Part shown: piece by piece, positions 35,507 through 43,899 of the stretch | Numbering within the stretch: position 1 is the stretch's first letter | Layout: each line of letters opens with the position of its first letter | Assembly (NCBI GenBank): GCA_964619935.1 | Contig: CAZUGO010000070.1 | Coordinates: 1 to 64,000, forward strand | Length of the DNA stretch: 64,000 nucleotides | Source: CAZUGO01 sp964619935 | GTDB taxonomy: Bacteria; Planctomycetota; Phycisphaerae; UBA1845; CAIVHJ01 | Direction: 5' to 3' | Position numbers and translations under genes: made by a program | The notes under the pieces: model-generated | Seen by the model: the letters and a program-made list of their open reading frames with translations, nothing else | The model's database searches: none | What the model was told of the DNA's origin: nothing

Positions 35507-38014
35507 TTACTCGGCTTGCAGGTCGCGGTAGACCCGGGCTCGATCCGGCTTGCCCCAACTGTCGTACAGTGTGACCAGCCACGCGGCGGCATCTGTCGAG
35601 CGCTCGCGGGCCTCGCCGGGTCCGGCGCTCAAGTGCTCGTAGGCCGGCAGTAGCTGGGCTTCGGCGGCTTCGAAGCGGTTCAGCGCCGTCAGGCAGGCAC
35701 CATAAAGCGCCTGGGTGTAATCGATGTGCCAGTGGTTCTCGGGCAGTACCCGCCGTCGGACCTCGAGGGCCCGGTCCAGCAGTGGCTCGGCTTCGGTGGG
35801 CCGCCCGTCGAGCAGCAAGACCTCGCCCAGGGTGTGCAGGCTTTGGGCGGTGTGCCGGTGGACCTCGCCGAACGCTTCGCGGCGAATGTCCAAAGCCGCT
35901 TGCAGCAGTTCCTCGGCTTCGGCGTAGCGGCCCTGTTCTTTGTACTGGCGGGCCAAATTGTGTAGCCGCTGGGCGATCACTGGATGGTGCGCATCGAGCA
36001 GCGCCTGGCTCATTCCCAGAGCCTGCCGCAGGTACCGTTCCGCAGTGTCGTAGTCTTCGCGACCCTGGTACACCATGCCCAGGTTGTTCAAAGCGGCGGC
36101 CACATAGGGATGCTGCTCACCGAAGATCCGCTTCTGGCTGGCGAGAATTTCCATGAACTGGGCCTCGGCCTGGTCGTACGACGCTTCCGCCAGCAGGATC
36201 GCCGCGAGGTTGTTGCGTGTGACCAGGGTCTCGGGGTGGTCCGGCTTGCGGGTCCGCAACCCAATTTCCAGGGCGTCGCCCAGGGCACTCTTTGCGTCGT
36301 CGAACTCCCGGCGGCCGTACAACACCTCACCGAGATAGTTCAGGCTTTCGGCGACGGCTTCGTGGTCGGCACCCAGGGTGGCCTTCCGCTGCTCCAGCGA
36401 TTCGCGCAGCAGCGTTTCCGCCGTCGCATAATCTCCTCGGGCCTGCTCCAGGCGCCCGAGGCGGTACAGCGTGCGGGCCACCTCCGGGTCGGGTTCGTCG
36501 GACTGCTGCCGGTTCAACTGCAAGGCTTCGTCCAGGGCGGCCCGGGCCTGGTCATATCGGCCGGCTTCGGTCAGGCACCAGCCCAGGGCATTCAAGGTGG
36601 CGACGACCTCGGCAGCGGTGGCGTCGCCCTCCGTTCTGCGCAGATCCAGGGCGGATCGCAGGTGCGCCTCGGCCGCTGGATACACACCCAAGCCGAGGTA
36701 GGCCAGCCCGATGGTGTGATGGACCGCGGACCGGACCTGCGGCGCCGCTTGGGCGTCGATGTCTTCGGCGGCGCGATCCAACACCGCCCGAACGGTCACA
36801 CGGTCGGCCCCCTCGGCGTAGGGGTCGGCCGACGCCAGCATGTCAACCAGGAACCGGGTGGTGTTCTCAGCGATGGCCCGTTGCTGCTGTTCGCGGCGGC
36901 GGGCATCGGCCTCCTTGGATCCGGCAGCGACCGCACCGCGCCACAGGATGCCGGCGGCGGCGGCGAAGATCGCGAGCAACAGGACGGCGCCGGCGGCCGA
37001 CGCGAACGCCGTGCGGTTCCGGCCCACCAGCTTTCGCAGATGATAGAGCGTGCTCGGCGGGTGAGCCCGTACGGCTTCACCGCGCTCATGGCGGTCCAGG
37101 TCGTCGACCAGGGCATCCACCGACTGGTACCGGCGCCGCGGGTCTTTCTCCAGGGCCTTGAGCACAATGGCCTCGAGATCGCTGCTGAGTCCGGCGGTTC
37201 GGCGCGAGGGACGCGGCGGGTCGGTGTGTTGAATCGCGGCAAAAGCCTCCGGCAGATTCTTGCCCAGATCATAAGGGCGGGTGCCGGTGAGCATTTCATA
37301 GAACATCACGCCCAGGGAGTACACGTCACTGCGAACGTCGACCTCGCCGCCAGGGCCCAGGAGCTGTTCCGGTGCGGCATACGCCACCGTGCCGACGAAG
37401 TGGGCGGTCGCGGCGATCGACGCTTCGGTGTCGCGAGCCGTGGTCCACTTGGCCAGTCCGAAGTCCAGGACGTGGGGCTGGTCGGAGGCGTCCACCAGAA
37501 TATTGGACGGTTTGAGGTCGCGGTGAATGACCCCGCGCTGGTGGGCATGGCTGACCGCGTCGCAGATCCGGCGGAACAGCCCGACGATGTCGGCGGTTGC
37601 CCGCCGCCGGCCGTCCGGGGCCGCTGCCGACCACTGGGTTACCGGGACGCCCTCGATCCATTCCATGGTCAGCAGCGGCTGATCATCGACGACGTCTGAC
37701 CCGTAGACGGTCACAATGTGGTTGTGGTTCAAGGCGGCGGCCGCTTCGATCTCGCGCTCGAAGCGCTGCCGCATGGTGCGGGTGGCGAACGCGCCGGCGA
37801 GCAGCCGCTTGAGGGCCACGTCGCGGTGGGTTCCCGGCTGGCGGGCCCGGTAGACGATGCCCTGGCCGCCGCGGCTGATTTCGGCGAGCAACTCGTAGTC
37901 GCCCAGTCGGCCGAGTGTCAGCGGCGCTTCCGCCAGCCGGATCCGTTCCATCCAACTGTCGTCCGGGGCGTGCAGCTCGGCGAAGGCGCTCGAAGAGTCC
38001 ACCGGGTCAATCAT
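35507..38014 (-). CDS. Serine/threonine protein kinase with TPR sensor domain
   Basis: 835 aa, overlapping the upstream sigma factor by 4 bp (ATGA). PknB-type kinase: glycine loop SRGGQGIVYRA (47-57), catalytic Lys in VALKR (K69), HRDLKPSN (164-171), DFGLAK (184-189), APEQ (214-217) and DVRSDVYSLG. All catalytic residues are present, so it should be active. A single membrane helix (AAGAVLLLAIFAAAAGIL, about 340-357) separates the cytoplasmic kinase from a C-terminal half built of about nine TPR units (e.g. EAESLNYLGEVLYGRREFDDA and NLGMVYQGREDYDTAERYL), where the spacing is the 42-residue type of kinesin-light-chain repeats. Kinases of this layout next to ECF sigma factors are typical of planctomycetes; the kinase probably modulates the sigma factor. 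Confidence 0.93.
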   Translation of the reverse strand: MIDPVDSSSAFAELHAPDDSWMERIRLAEAPLTLGRLGDYELLAEISRGGQGIVYRARQPGTHRDVALKRLLAGAFATRTMRQRFEREIEAAAALNHNHIVTVYGSDVVDDQPLLTMEWIEGVPVTQWSAAAPDGRRRATADIVGLFRRICDAVSHAHQRGVIHRDLKPSNILVDASDQPHVLDFGLAKWTTARDTEASIAATAHFVGTVAYAAPEQLLGPGGEVDVRSDVYSLGVMFYEMLTGTRPYDLGKNLPEAFAAIQHTDPPRPSRRTAGLSSDLEAIVLKALEKDPRRRYQSVDALVDDLDRHERGEAVRAHPPSTLYHLRKLVGRNRTAFASAAGAVLLLAIFAAAAGILWRGAVAAGSKEADARRREQQQRAIAENTTRFLVDMLASADPYAEGADRVTVRAVLDRAAEDIDAQAAPQVRSAVHHTIGLAYLGLGVYPAAEAHLRSALDLRRTEGDATAAEVVATLNALGWCLTEAGRYDQARAALDEALQLNRQQSDEPDPEVARTLYRLGRLEQARGDYATAETLLRESLEQRKATLGADHEAVAESLNYLGEVLYGRREFDDAKSALGDALEIGLRTRKPDHPETLVTRNNLAAILLAEASYDQAEAQFMEILASQKRIFGEQHPYVAAALNNLGMVYQGREDYDTAERYLRQALGMSQALLDAHHPVIAQRLHNLARQYKEQGRYAEAEELLQAALDIRREAFGEVHRHTAQSLHTLGEVLLLDGRPTEAEPLLDRALEVRRRVLPENHWHIDYTQALYGACLTALNRFEAAEAQLLPAYEHLSAGPGEARERSTDAAAWLVTLYDSWGKPDRARVYRDLQAE

Positions 38015-38625
38015 GCACGGCTGTCCTTTTGCGACACGGGCATGTCTTCTTCCTGAATCTGTTCGGCGATCAAGTCCTTGAGCCGCTCCCGGATTCGCTG
38101 CTTGACCTTGTGAACGGCCTGGGTGCTCATTCCGAAGTGCTCGGCCACGTGCTCCACGGCATCGCCCGCCAGCAGACGGTCGAAGGCCTGCACGCTGCGA
38201 GAGTCAAAAGTCTGTCGAATCGTGCACATCGCCAAGCGGTAGTGGTGGTTGGTCCACTCCTGTTCCCACCCTGGGTCGGCCGGCGGTGTCGGCGCCGCAA
38301 TGTGCGACAACTCAATATTGTCTAGCGGGGTATCCGAGCCTTTTGGACGGCTGAGGCAGGTCGAAATCGCATTTCGGACGACAATTCCCAGATAGCTGCG
38401 GAACCGGCCGCGCTCGGGGCAGTAGCGGAACCGCGGCAGGGCCCGCGCGAGGTTCAACATGACCACCTGGCGGACATCTTCGGCGTCCGACTGCTGCAAC
38501 CCACGGCGGCGGCAGTAGCGCAGGACCAGGTCGCGATACTTGGCCTCAAACTCCCGCCAGGCATCGCGATCTGACGGGTTGCGCACTCTCGAGAGCAATG
38601 ACGGCTGTGTGGTATCAAGGCCCAT
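38011..38625 (-). CDS. ECF-type RNA polymerase sigma factor (kinase-associated group)
   Basis: 204 aa. Region 2 shows WREFEAKYRDLVLRYCRRRGLQQSDAEDVRQVVMLNLARALPRFRY and ERGRFRSYLGIVVRNAI, region 4 shows FDRLLAGDAVEHVAEHFGMSTQAVHKVKQRIRERLKDLI, the helix-turn-helix for the -35 box. The layout is that of the ECF groups linked with Ser/Thr kinases. It is the first gene of a two-gene operon with the kinase-TPR gene and the end overlaps the kinase start by 4 bp. No anti-sigma gene is near, which supports kinase-based control. A promoter candidate lies at 38747-38776. Confidence 0.92.
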   Translation of the reverse strand: MGLDTTQPSLLSRVRNPSDRDAWREFEAKYRDLVLRYCRRRGLQQSDAEDVRQVVMLNLARALPRFRYCPERGRFRSYLGIVVRNAISTCLSRPKGSDTPLDNIELSHIAAPTPPADPGWEQEWTNHHYRLAMCTIRQTFDSRSVQAFDRLLAGDAVEHVAEHFGMSTQAVHKVKQRIRERLKDLIAEQIQEEDMPVSQKDSRA

Positions 38626-38746
38626 CGGCGGTGCTGCTCACTCGGTTGTTCCGCAGGTTCAAAGGCCGCCGCAACCCGACCCCCCGGCGCCCGACCGGCG
38701 GTGAAATGTGGCTGCAGGCCGTCGCGGAGGCCTGTAATCTGTTGCT

Positions 38747-38776
38747 ATCCTACGTCTTATGAAACTGGCAAATCAA
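38747..38776 (-). promoter_or_regulatory. Possible promoter of the sigma-kinase operon
   Basis: On the minus strand, TTGATT (38771-38776) and TAGGAT (38747-38752) are spaced 18 bp. The leader to the ATG at 38625 would be about 115 nt. This lies in the divergent 357-bp gap with the lipoprotein gene at 38983. Confidence 0.45.
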
Positions 38777-38923
38777 CCCGGGGGCTCCCTGGGGGGTCTG
38801 GCAAAACGAAAAATAATCGTCCCGATCCGTCCATTCGGCCGATTCGAGGGGATAATTGAGATAGACACTGGGACACCCGCCCCGGGCGCGGTATTCGGTG
38901 GCGACTGGACGGTCCTGTGTCGC

Positions 38924-38929
38924 TAGAAT
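38924..38929 (+). promoter_or_regulatory. Possible -10 element of the beta-helix lipoprotein
   Basis: TAGAAT in the context CGCTAGAATAGA, almost the same as the lpxD -10 region (CGCTAGAATCAG). No clear -35 is found; TGGCGA at 38899-38904 is 19 bp away and weak. It lies 53 bp before the start codon. Confidence 0.4.
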
Positions 38930-38982
38930 AGATCACTTCGGTGCGGTAGAGGGATTGAGAACGCGTTTCGGCAGGCAAGCTA

Positions 38983-40524
38983 ATGACAGTGAATTCTGCG
39001 GTGAAGTTCCGGCTGATCGTCGTGCTGCTGGCGATGGGCCTGGTGGGAACTGCGTGCACCACAACCGAGGATTCGTCCGGGCGGGTTGACGGGGGTGCGC
39101 CGAGTCCGCCGGCGGGAGCGGACGTTGACCTGCCGGACGCCGGCGACGGCGGCGAGCCGATCGAAACACCCCGGGTCTCCGGACCGAGCGACGCTACCCT
39201 GCAGATCCTCTTCGAGCAACGCATTCACGATATTGAAGTCGAGACCGGCCGGCAGGCCCTGGTGGTGGCGTGTGACGGCAGTCAGCCGTACCAGCGCATC
39301 CAGGATGCCGTCGATGCCGCCGGCGATGTCCATGTCGTCATCGTGCTGCCGAGCGACGTCTGCCCCGGGGGAGCATACTTTGAGAATGTGGATCTGGGGA
39401 GCAGGCAGATCATTCTTCAAGGCATTCTGCCGGAGCACGCCGGCCTCACCGCGGCCACAGTCATCGACGGCGGCAATCTGGGTGTGACGCTGACCATCGG
39501 TCCGGACGACTTCCGTGGCTCCGAGTTGCCGGCGCCGCCCGACGAACCACAGCCCTCTGATGCGCCACAGCCCTCTGATGCGCCACAGCCATCGGACGCG
39601 CCACAGCCGTCCGACGTACCCCAGTCCGACGATGCAGTGGACGGCCCGTCGTTCGGCACCGCGACGGACCCACCGGCCGAAACTCAAGTGCTGCAGCGCG
39701 GCTCGAATCAAGCGGCCCGCACCGAGCCGTTGCCGGCGGTGAGTGGCTTGACCATCACCGGCGGCCGCGGGGGTGTGCACGTGACCAACGCCCAGCCGCT
39801 GATCAACCGTTGCGTGATCACCGGAAACACCTCCGGGCACTTCGGCGGCGGCATCCTGTGTGATGCCGGCAGTGCCGTGGTCATCAGTCACTGCACGCTG
39901 AGCGACAACCAGGCGGCGTCCGGCGGAGGCTTGGCGTTGCAGCAGAGCAATGCGGTGATCTTCAATACGGTGGTCACCCGGAACTCCGCCAGCGTCGCCG
40001 CGGCTGCCTACATCGACACCGGGAAGGCGGCCTTCCAGAACTGCACGGTGTCGAACAACCGGGTGTTCAGCGGGACTGCTGCGATTCTGGCGGTCGATGC
40101 CCCCGAGGTGCAGATCAACAGCAGCATCATTTGGCAAAACGCCGCCGGTCCGCCGATTTCGATGATGGGCAGCACCGAGGCGGTGGTCATCGAGTACAGT
40201 GCCATCGAGCACGGCCGAGAGGGGGTCCGCCCACTGTTGCCCGACGGCACGCCGGCGAGTTCGCTCGATGAGATTTCGGCCGTCCTGGTCTGGGGCGACG
40301 GCAACGTGCAACAGGATCCCATGCTGATGCCCGACGGAGCCCACCTGGGCGATGACTCACCGCTCATCGACATGGGCGATCCCGCCCCCGTGCCGTTGGA
40401 AGTGCTGGCTGATGACTTTGGCCTGATCCTCGATTTTGCCGGCTTCGGGCTGCGAAATGACATCGATGGCGATGATCGCCTGTTTGCCGGCATCATCGAT
40501 ATCGGCGCGGATGAGGTCGATTGA
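38983..40524 (+). CDS. Beta-helix lipoprotein with QPSDAP repeat
   Basis: 513 aa. The signal ends at lipobox LVGTAC (Cys about residue 25). After an acidic linker there is a right-handed beta-helix with the features of Pmp/pectate-lyase-like proteins: PYQRIQDAVDAAGDVHVVIVLPSDVCPGGAYFEN, VSGLTITGGRGGVHV, INRCVITGNTSGHFGGGI, and ending IIDIGADEVD, the same terminal motif as the beta-helix protein at 18877. A low-complexity insert (PQPSDAPQPSDAP, about residues 185-215) splits the helix. No dockerin-like tail here; the lipid anchor does that job. Function likely cell-surface attachment or carbohydrate contact. The ATG at 38983 may be replaced by GTG at 38989 or 39001. Confidence 0.75.
   Translation: MTVNSAVKFRLIVVLLAMGLVGTACTTTEDSSGRVDGGAPSPPAGADVDLPDAGDGGEPIETPRVSGPSDATLQILFEQRIHDIEVETGRQALVVACDGSQPYQRIQDAVDAAGDVHVVIVLPSDVCPGGAYFENVDLGSRQIILQGILPEHAGLTAATVIDGGNLGVTLTIGPDDFRGSELPAPPDEPQPSDAPQPSDAPQPSDAPQPSDVPQSDDAVDGPSFGTATDPPAETQVLQRGSNQAARTEPLPAVSGLTITGGRGGVHVTNAQPLINRCVITGNTSGHFGGGILCDAGSAVVISHCTLSDNQAASGGGLALQQSNAVIFNTVVTRNSASVAAAAYIDTGKAAFQNCTVSNNRVFSGTAAILAVDAPEVQINSSIIWQNAAGPPISMMGSTEAVVIEYSAIEHGREGVRPLLPDGTPASSLDEISAVLVWGDGNVQQDPMLMPDGAHLGDDSPLIDMGDPAPVPLEVLADDFGLILDFAGFGLRNDIDGDDRLFAGIIDIGADEVD
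39547..39618 (+). repeat. 18-bp tandem repeats encoding PQPSDA
   Basis: Four units of 18 bp start at 39547, 39565, 39583 and 39601. The first two are identical, the others differ in a few bases. A degenerate fifth (CCCCAGTCCGAC) follows. In frame in the beta-helix lipoprotein. Confidence 0.85.
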
Positions 40525-40958
40525 CTGCCGCAACGCACTCGGCACACCGTTCCACCACTTGCCGGATGCCTTGAAATCACACGGCTTCCGATCAGCAGCG
40601 CAACCCCCGCGGGCCCACGCGGCGTGGTTCTAGTCGCTTGCGCCCCGCTGCGGCCCCTTCCACCCCTCGTCGCGGGGACCGGCAGCAGCCAGGGCAGCCC
40701 CTACTCAAGAATGGCTCTGGTGGCCCTTGCCCCGCATCCGGCGGAGCAGGCCCGCCGTCGCATGCGGTCGGGCAGCCCCTTGCAGACTGCCGTGCCCGGT
40801 TTCCGCTGGAAATGACGCCGACCGGCGTCCACCGCCGGCCCCGAGACCGCTATCTTCCTGTGAGTTGTCTGCGGCAGGGCGGGCAGGTACGCCGATGATC
40901 AGCATGGGCGTGCAAGCGCCCAAAAACCCAGACCATTCAGCCAGAAAGGGCGCAACAC
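40525..40958. other. Intergenic, 434 bp
   Basis: No gene recognised. A hairpin GACGCC-gacc-GGCGTC lies at 40814-40829, too far from the gene ends to be an obvious terminator. AAAGGG before 40959 is the ribosome site of the next gene. Confidence 0.45.
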
Positions 40959-42623
40959 ATGAGTCATGAAGTTCGTCAACATTGCGGGCACGTTCGGCGG
41001 ATCCTCCTGGCGTTGCTGATCAGCGCGGCGTGGACCCCGCCCGCCCGGGCGTGCGGTGGGTTCTTCTGTCAGCAGGTGCCCATCGATCAGGCCGGCGAGC
41101 TGATCGTGTTTCGAGTCGACGGTGACCAGGTCACGGCTCTGGTGCAGATTCAGTACATCGGCGATGCCGACGATTTCTCGTGGGTGGTTCCGGTGCCCGG
41201 CATTCCGGATCTGGAAACCGGAAGCGATGCCATGATCCAGGCCCTGGAGTCGGCCACCCGGCCACAGTTCCTCCTGGAGCGCCAGGGCAGTCCCTGCGAC
41301 TTCGATTTCGATCTAAACAACGGCGTTTCGGGCCCGACCGGGGGCAACGGTGCCGATTCCGCCGAGGATGACGGGGTCACCGTGCTGGAACGTAGCGAAG
41401 TCGGACCGTTCCTGGTGCAGGTGGTGTCCAGCGCAGATGCCGAGGCCATGGCTCGGTGGCTCGCTGAAAACGGCTATGACCTCAGCGATCGCGGGCGCGA
41501 CCTGATCGCCCCGTATGTCGCGCTGGGAATGAACTTCGTCGCTCTGCGGCTGCGCCAAGACCAGGGCGTCGGCGACATCCGACCGTTGGTGATGCGCTAC
41601 CGGACGTCCAAGCCGATGATTCCGATTCGCCTGACCGCCGTCGCGGCCCAGCCCGACATGGGCATCCTGACTTGGATCCTTGGCGACACCCGAGCCGTGC
41701 CGCTCAATTACCTGCACGTCGACGTCAACTATACGCTGGTGAACTGGTATGCAGGCAGCACCGCGGCTTACGCCAGCTACCAGGGGCTGGTGACCCTGGC
41801 CATGGACGAAGCTGGGGGCCACGGGTTCGCCACTGATTTTGCCGGACGTCTGCCGGAGCTGCCCGACCAGTTGCCGTCGTTGGAGGCCTACACCGCCGAG
41901 CACGCCCGGCTTGCGGCGGTGACCGAGGTGGCGACGTTCTTTGATGTGCTGGCCGCCGGCGTTGTGTATCCGAGTGACGAGGTGCTCGAGATCCTCAGGC
42001 GGCAACTCCCGCTGCCCGAAGGTGTCGATGAGTTCACCTATGGCTCGGGGGCACTGCTGGCCGACCTGTTTGACGCTGAGGTCCTGGCGGAGGCCATGGC
42101 GGCCACGCTGCAGGAAATCCAGACCGGAATCATCGATCCGCTGTCCGTCTCGCTGGCCCTGCTGGACGGCGATCCATACATCACGCGGTTCTACACCACA
42201 CTTTCGCCCGAAGAAATGACGCTGGACCCGGAGTTTTCGTTCAACGCCGACCTGCCCGATCAACCGCTGGAACGTCAGGCGACCCTGGTCAGCGAGTGCG
42301 GTCTGGGGGGCAGCAGTTGGTATCTGCAACTGGGCGCGGGCACGGATCGTGCCGGTGCCATCGTGCTCCGGGGCAGCGGGTCGCCTCCGTTTGCGGCCCC
42401 AACGATCGACCAGCCAGCCCTGAGCCGTTCACAACGGCTGAGCGACTCCAGCGCGCCGGAGGCAGTCACCGTCAACGAATTTGCCATCGACTTCATCGAC
42501 AACGGCTCAGACGGCACCTGCGGCAGCGGAATCGGTGGCTCGGCCGGCGTCGGCCTGGCGCTCCTGATCGGGGCCCTGGTGCGGACGCGGGCCCGCCGGC
42601 AGTCCGGGAGGCGAGCCGCCTAG
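40959..42623 (+). CDS. DUF2330 family exported protein
   Basis: 554 aa. The signal peptide cleaves near PPARA|CGGFFC. The mature N-terminus CGGFFCQQVPIDQAGELIVFRVDGDQVTALVQIQYIGDADDFSWVVPVPGIPDLETG is the hallmark of DUF2330, a family without known function that is common in Myxococcota, Planctomycetota and others. The C-terminus has a tripartite sorting-like signal: a Cys-Gly turn (GTCGSGIGG), a hydrophobic helix (SAGVGLALLIGALV) and a basic tail (RTRARRQSGRRAA), as in Myxo-CTERM-like proteins. It would be tethered and possibly processed. No neighbour suggests a partner. A stem-loop at 42671-42712 follows the stop. Confidence 0.85.
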   Translation: MSHEVRQHCGHVRRILLALLISAAWTPPARACGGFFCQQVPIDQAGELIVFRVDGDQVTALVQIQYIGDADDFSWVVPVPGIPDLETGSDAMIQALESATRPQFLLERQGSPCDFDFDLNNGVSGPTGGNGADSAEDDGVTVLERSEVGPFLVQVVSSADAEAMARWLAENGYDLSDRGRDLIAPYVALGMNFVALRLRQDQGVGDIRPLVMRYRTSKPMIPIRLTAVAAQPDMGILTWILGDTRAVPLNYLHVDVNYTLVNWYAGSTAAYASYQGLVTLAMDEAGGHGFATDFAGRLPELPDQLPSLEAYTAEHARLAAVTEVATFFDVLAAGVVYPSDEVLEILRRQLPLPEGVDEFTYGSGALLADLFDAEVLAEAMAATLQEIQTGIIDPLSVSLALLDGDPYITRFYTTLSPEEMTLDPEFSFNADLPDQPLERQATLVSECGLGGSSWYLQLGAGTDRAGAIVLRGSGSPPFAAPTIDQPALSRSQRLSDSSAPEAVTVNEFAIDFIDNGSDGTCGSGIGGSAGVGLALLIGALVRTRARRQSGRRAA

Positions 42624-42670
42624 CAGCGCACGCGGTGCCGTCTGACCCTTCTTGACCTTGCCCTCTGGCT

Positions 42671-42712
42671 GAAGGGCCTGCTTTCCGATTCTTGTCCGGA
42701 GGCGGGCCCTTC
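42671..42712 (+). terminator. Possible terminator of the DUF2330 gene
   Basis: GAAGGGCC (42671-42678) pairs with GGCCCTTC (42705-42712) with 26 bases in the loop, 48 bp after the stop codon; the sequence after it is CGTTGTTGC, not a T-tract. It is weak because of the large loop. Confidence 0.3.
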
Positions 42713-42751
42713 GTTGTTGCGGGAGCGGCCCGACCCCAGGCACCGCCTACC

Positions 42752-42779
42752 GGGCCGATCGCCGGCCGGCGATCGGCCC
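42752..42779. repeat. Perfect 28-bp palindrome before the sulfotransferase gene
   Basis: GGGCCGATCGCCGG (42752-42765) is followed directly by its reverse complement CCGGCGATCGGCCC (42766-42779) with no loop. It lies 84 bp before the start codon at 42863. An operator or other dyadic protein site is the best guess; a hairpin without a loop is less likely. Confidence 0.75.
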
Positions 42780-42862
42780 CACGGTGCTGCGTGCGGCTGA
42801 TCCTGCCCGCCCGATTGGCCGATAACACACGTCAAGTCCGCAGGCTCCTGGAGGCAACCGCA

Positions 42863-43897
42863 GTGTCCCATGCTCCCTTTGGTTCCGGCATGGTCTTCGT
42901 GGGCGGGGCCGCCCGTTCGGGCACCACGCTGCTGCAGAACATGCTGGACTGTCATCCGGCGATCTACGGCGGTCCGGTGTTTGTCCACGTGCCGGCGATC
43001 ATCGGGCTGCGGAACGAACTGCGTGCTGCGGTGGCGGCCGGCTGGATCGATCAATTCTGCAGCTTTGCCGAGGTCGATCGGCAGATCGCCCGCCTGCTGG
43101 AGCAGTTGTTGCGGCCGGCGATGGAACGGGCCGGATGCTCCATCATCAGCGAGAAGACCACCGCCAACGTCCTGGTGTTCAGTGACCTTCTGGAGGTGTT
43201 GGCGGAGGCCCGGTGCATCCGGATGGTGCGCGACCCGCGAGCGGTGCTGGCGTCGCTCCTGCAAGTCGGGCGGCGGGCCCGGCGACTGCACCGGCCGGCG
43301 CCGGAATTTACCCGCTCGCTCAACTCGGCGGTGGCGCACATTCGCGAACGCCTCGAAGCCGGCGGGGCGGCCCAGGTCCGATACCCGCAACGGGTGCTGA
43401 CCGTGGCTTACGAGCGGTTGGTTCGCGATCCGCAGCAGGTCACCGCGGAGATCTGCGCATTCCTGGGGATCGGCTGGACGGCGGCGATGTTGCGGCCCAG
43501 CCGGCAGACCCATCCCGCCGAGAAGGTGGTCGCCAACTCGATCTGGTATCCCACCCGGGAGTTGTATTGCCGCGATCCGGTGCCGACCGAGATCGACAAG
43601 TGGCGGCGATCATTGTCACGGTTCCAGCTCGGCCGGATCACGGCGGCTCTGGGCGACCATCCCGCCGGCCGCGAACTGGGCTATGAACTGAACGCGACGC
43701 CCGGCACCCGGATGGCGGGTGCCCTGGCAGGATTGTCCGATGAAGTCGTGACCGCGGCCCGCCGCCTGAAACACGGGTCCGGAGGGTGGCTGCGTCAGGT
43801 GCGGGGCCGGATCGGCCTCGCTGCCCGTCGTTCGCGGGTGCCGGTCCGAAGGACGGCTGCAATGGAACCGGCATCCGGCCTGGCGCGGGGCGCCTGA
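42863..43897 (+). CDS. Sulfotransferase family protein
   Basis: 344 aa from a GTG at 42863 with GGAGG 8 bases upstream; the in-frame upstream ATG at 42692 runs through the palindrome and lacks a ribosome site. P-loop-like PAPS-binding motif GGAARSGTTLLQNML (about residues 14-28) and the 3'-phosphate site MVRDPRAVLASLL are clear, and LxxLxxxxYPxRVLTVAYERLV with a downstream FLGIG block are typical of carbohydrate or heparan-type sulfotransferases. It would transfer sulfate from PAPS to a hydroxyl on a sugar, lipid or peptide; acceptor unknown. The next gene starts 2 bp after its stop, so both are one operon. Its C-terminal 60 residues are Arg-rich and perhaps disordered. Confidence 0.85.
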   Translation: MSHAPFGSGMVFVGGAARSGTTLLQNMLDCHPAIYGGPVFVHVPAIIGLRNELRAAVAAGWIDQFCSFAEVDRQIARLLEQLLRPAMERAGCSIISEKTTANVLVFSDLLEVLAEARCIRMVRDPRAVLASLLQVGRRARRLHRPAPEFTRSLNSAVAHIRERLEAGGAAQVRYPQRVLTVAYERLVRDPQQVTAEICAFLGIGWTAAMLRPSRQTHPAEKVVANSIWYPTRELYCRDPVPTEIDKWRRSLSRFQLGRITAALGDHPAGRELGYELNATPGTRMAGALAGLSDEVVTAARRLKHGSGGWLRQVRGRIGLAARRSRVPVRRTAAMEPASGLARGA

Positions 43898-43899
43898 AC

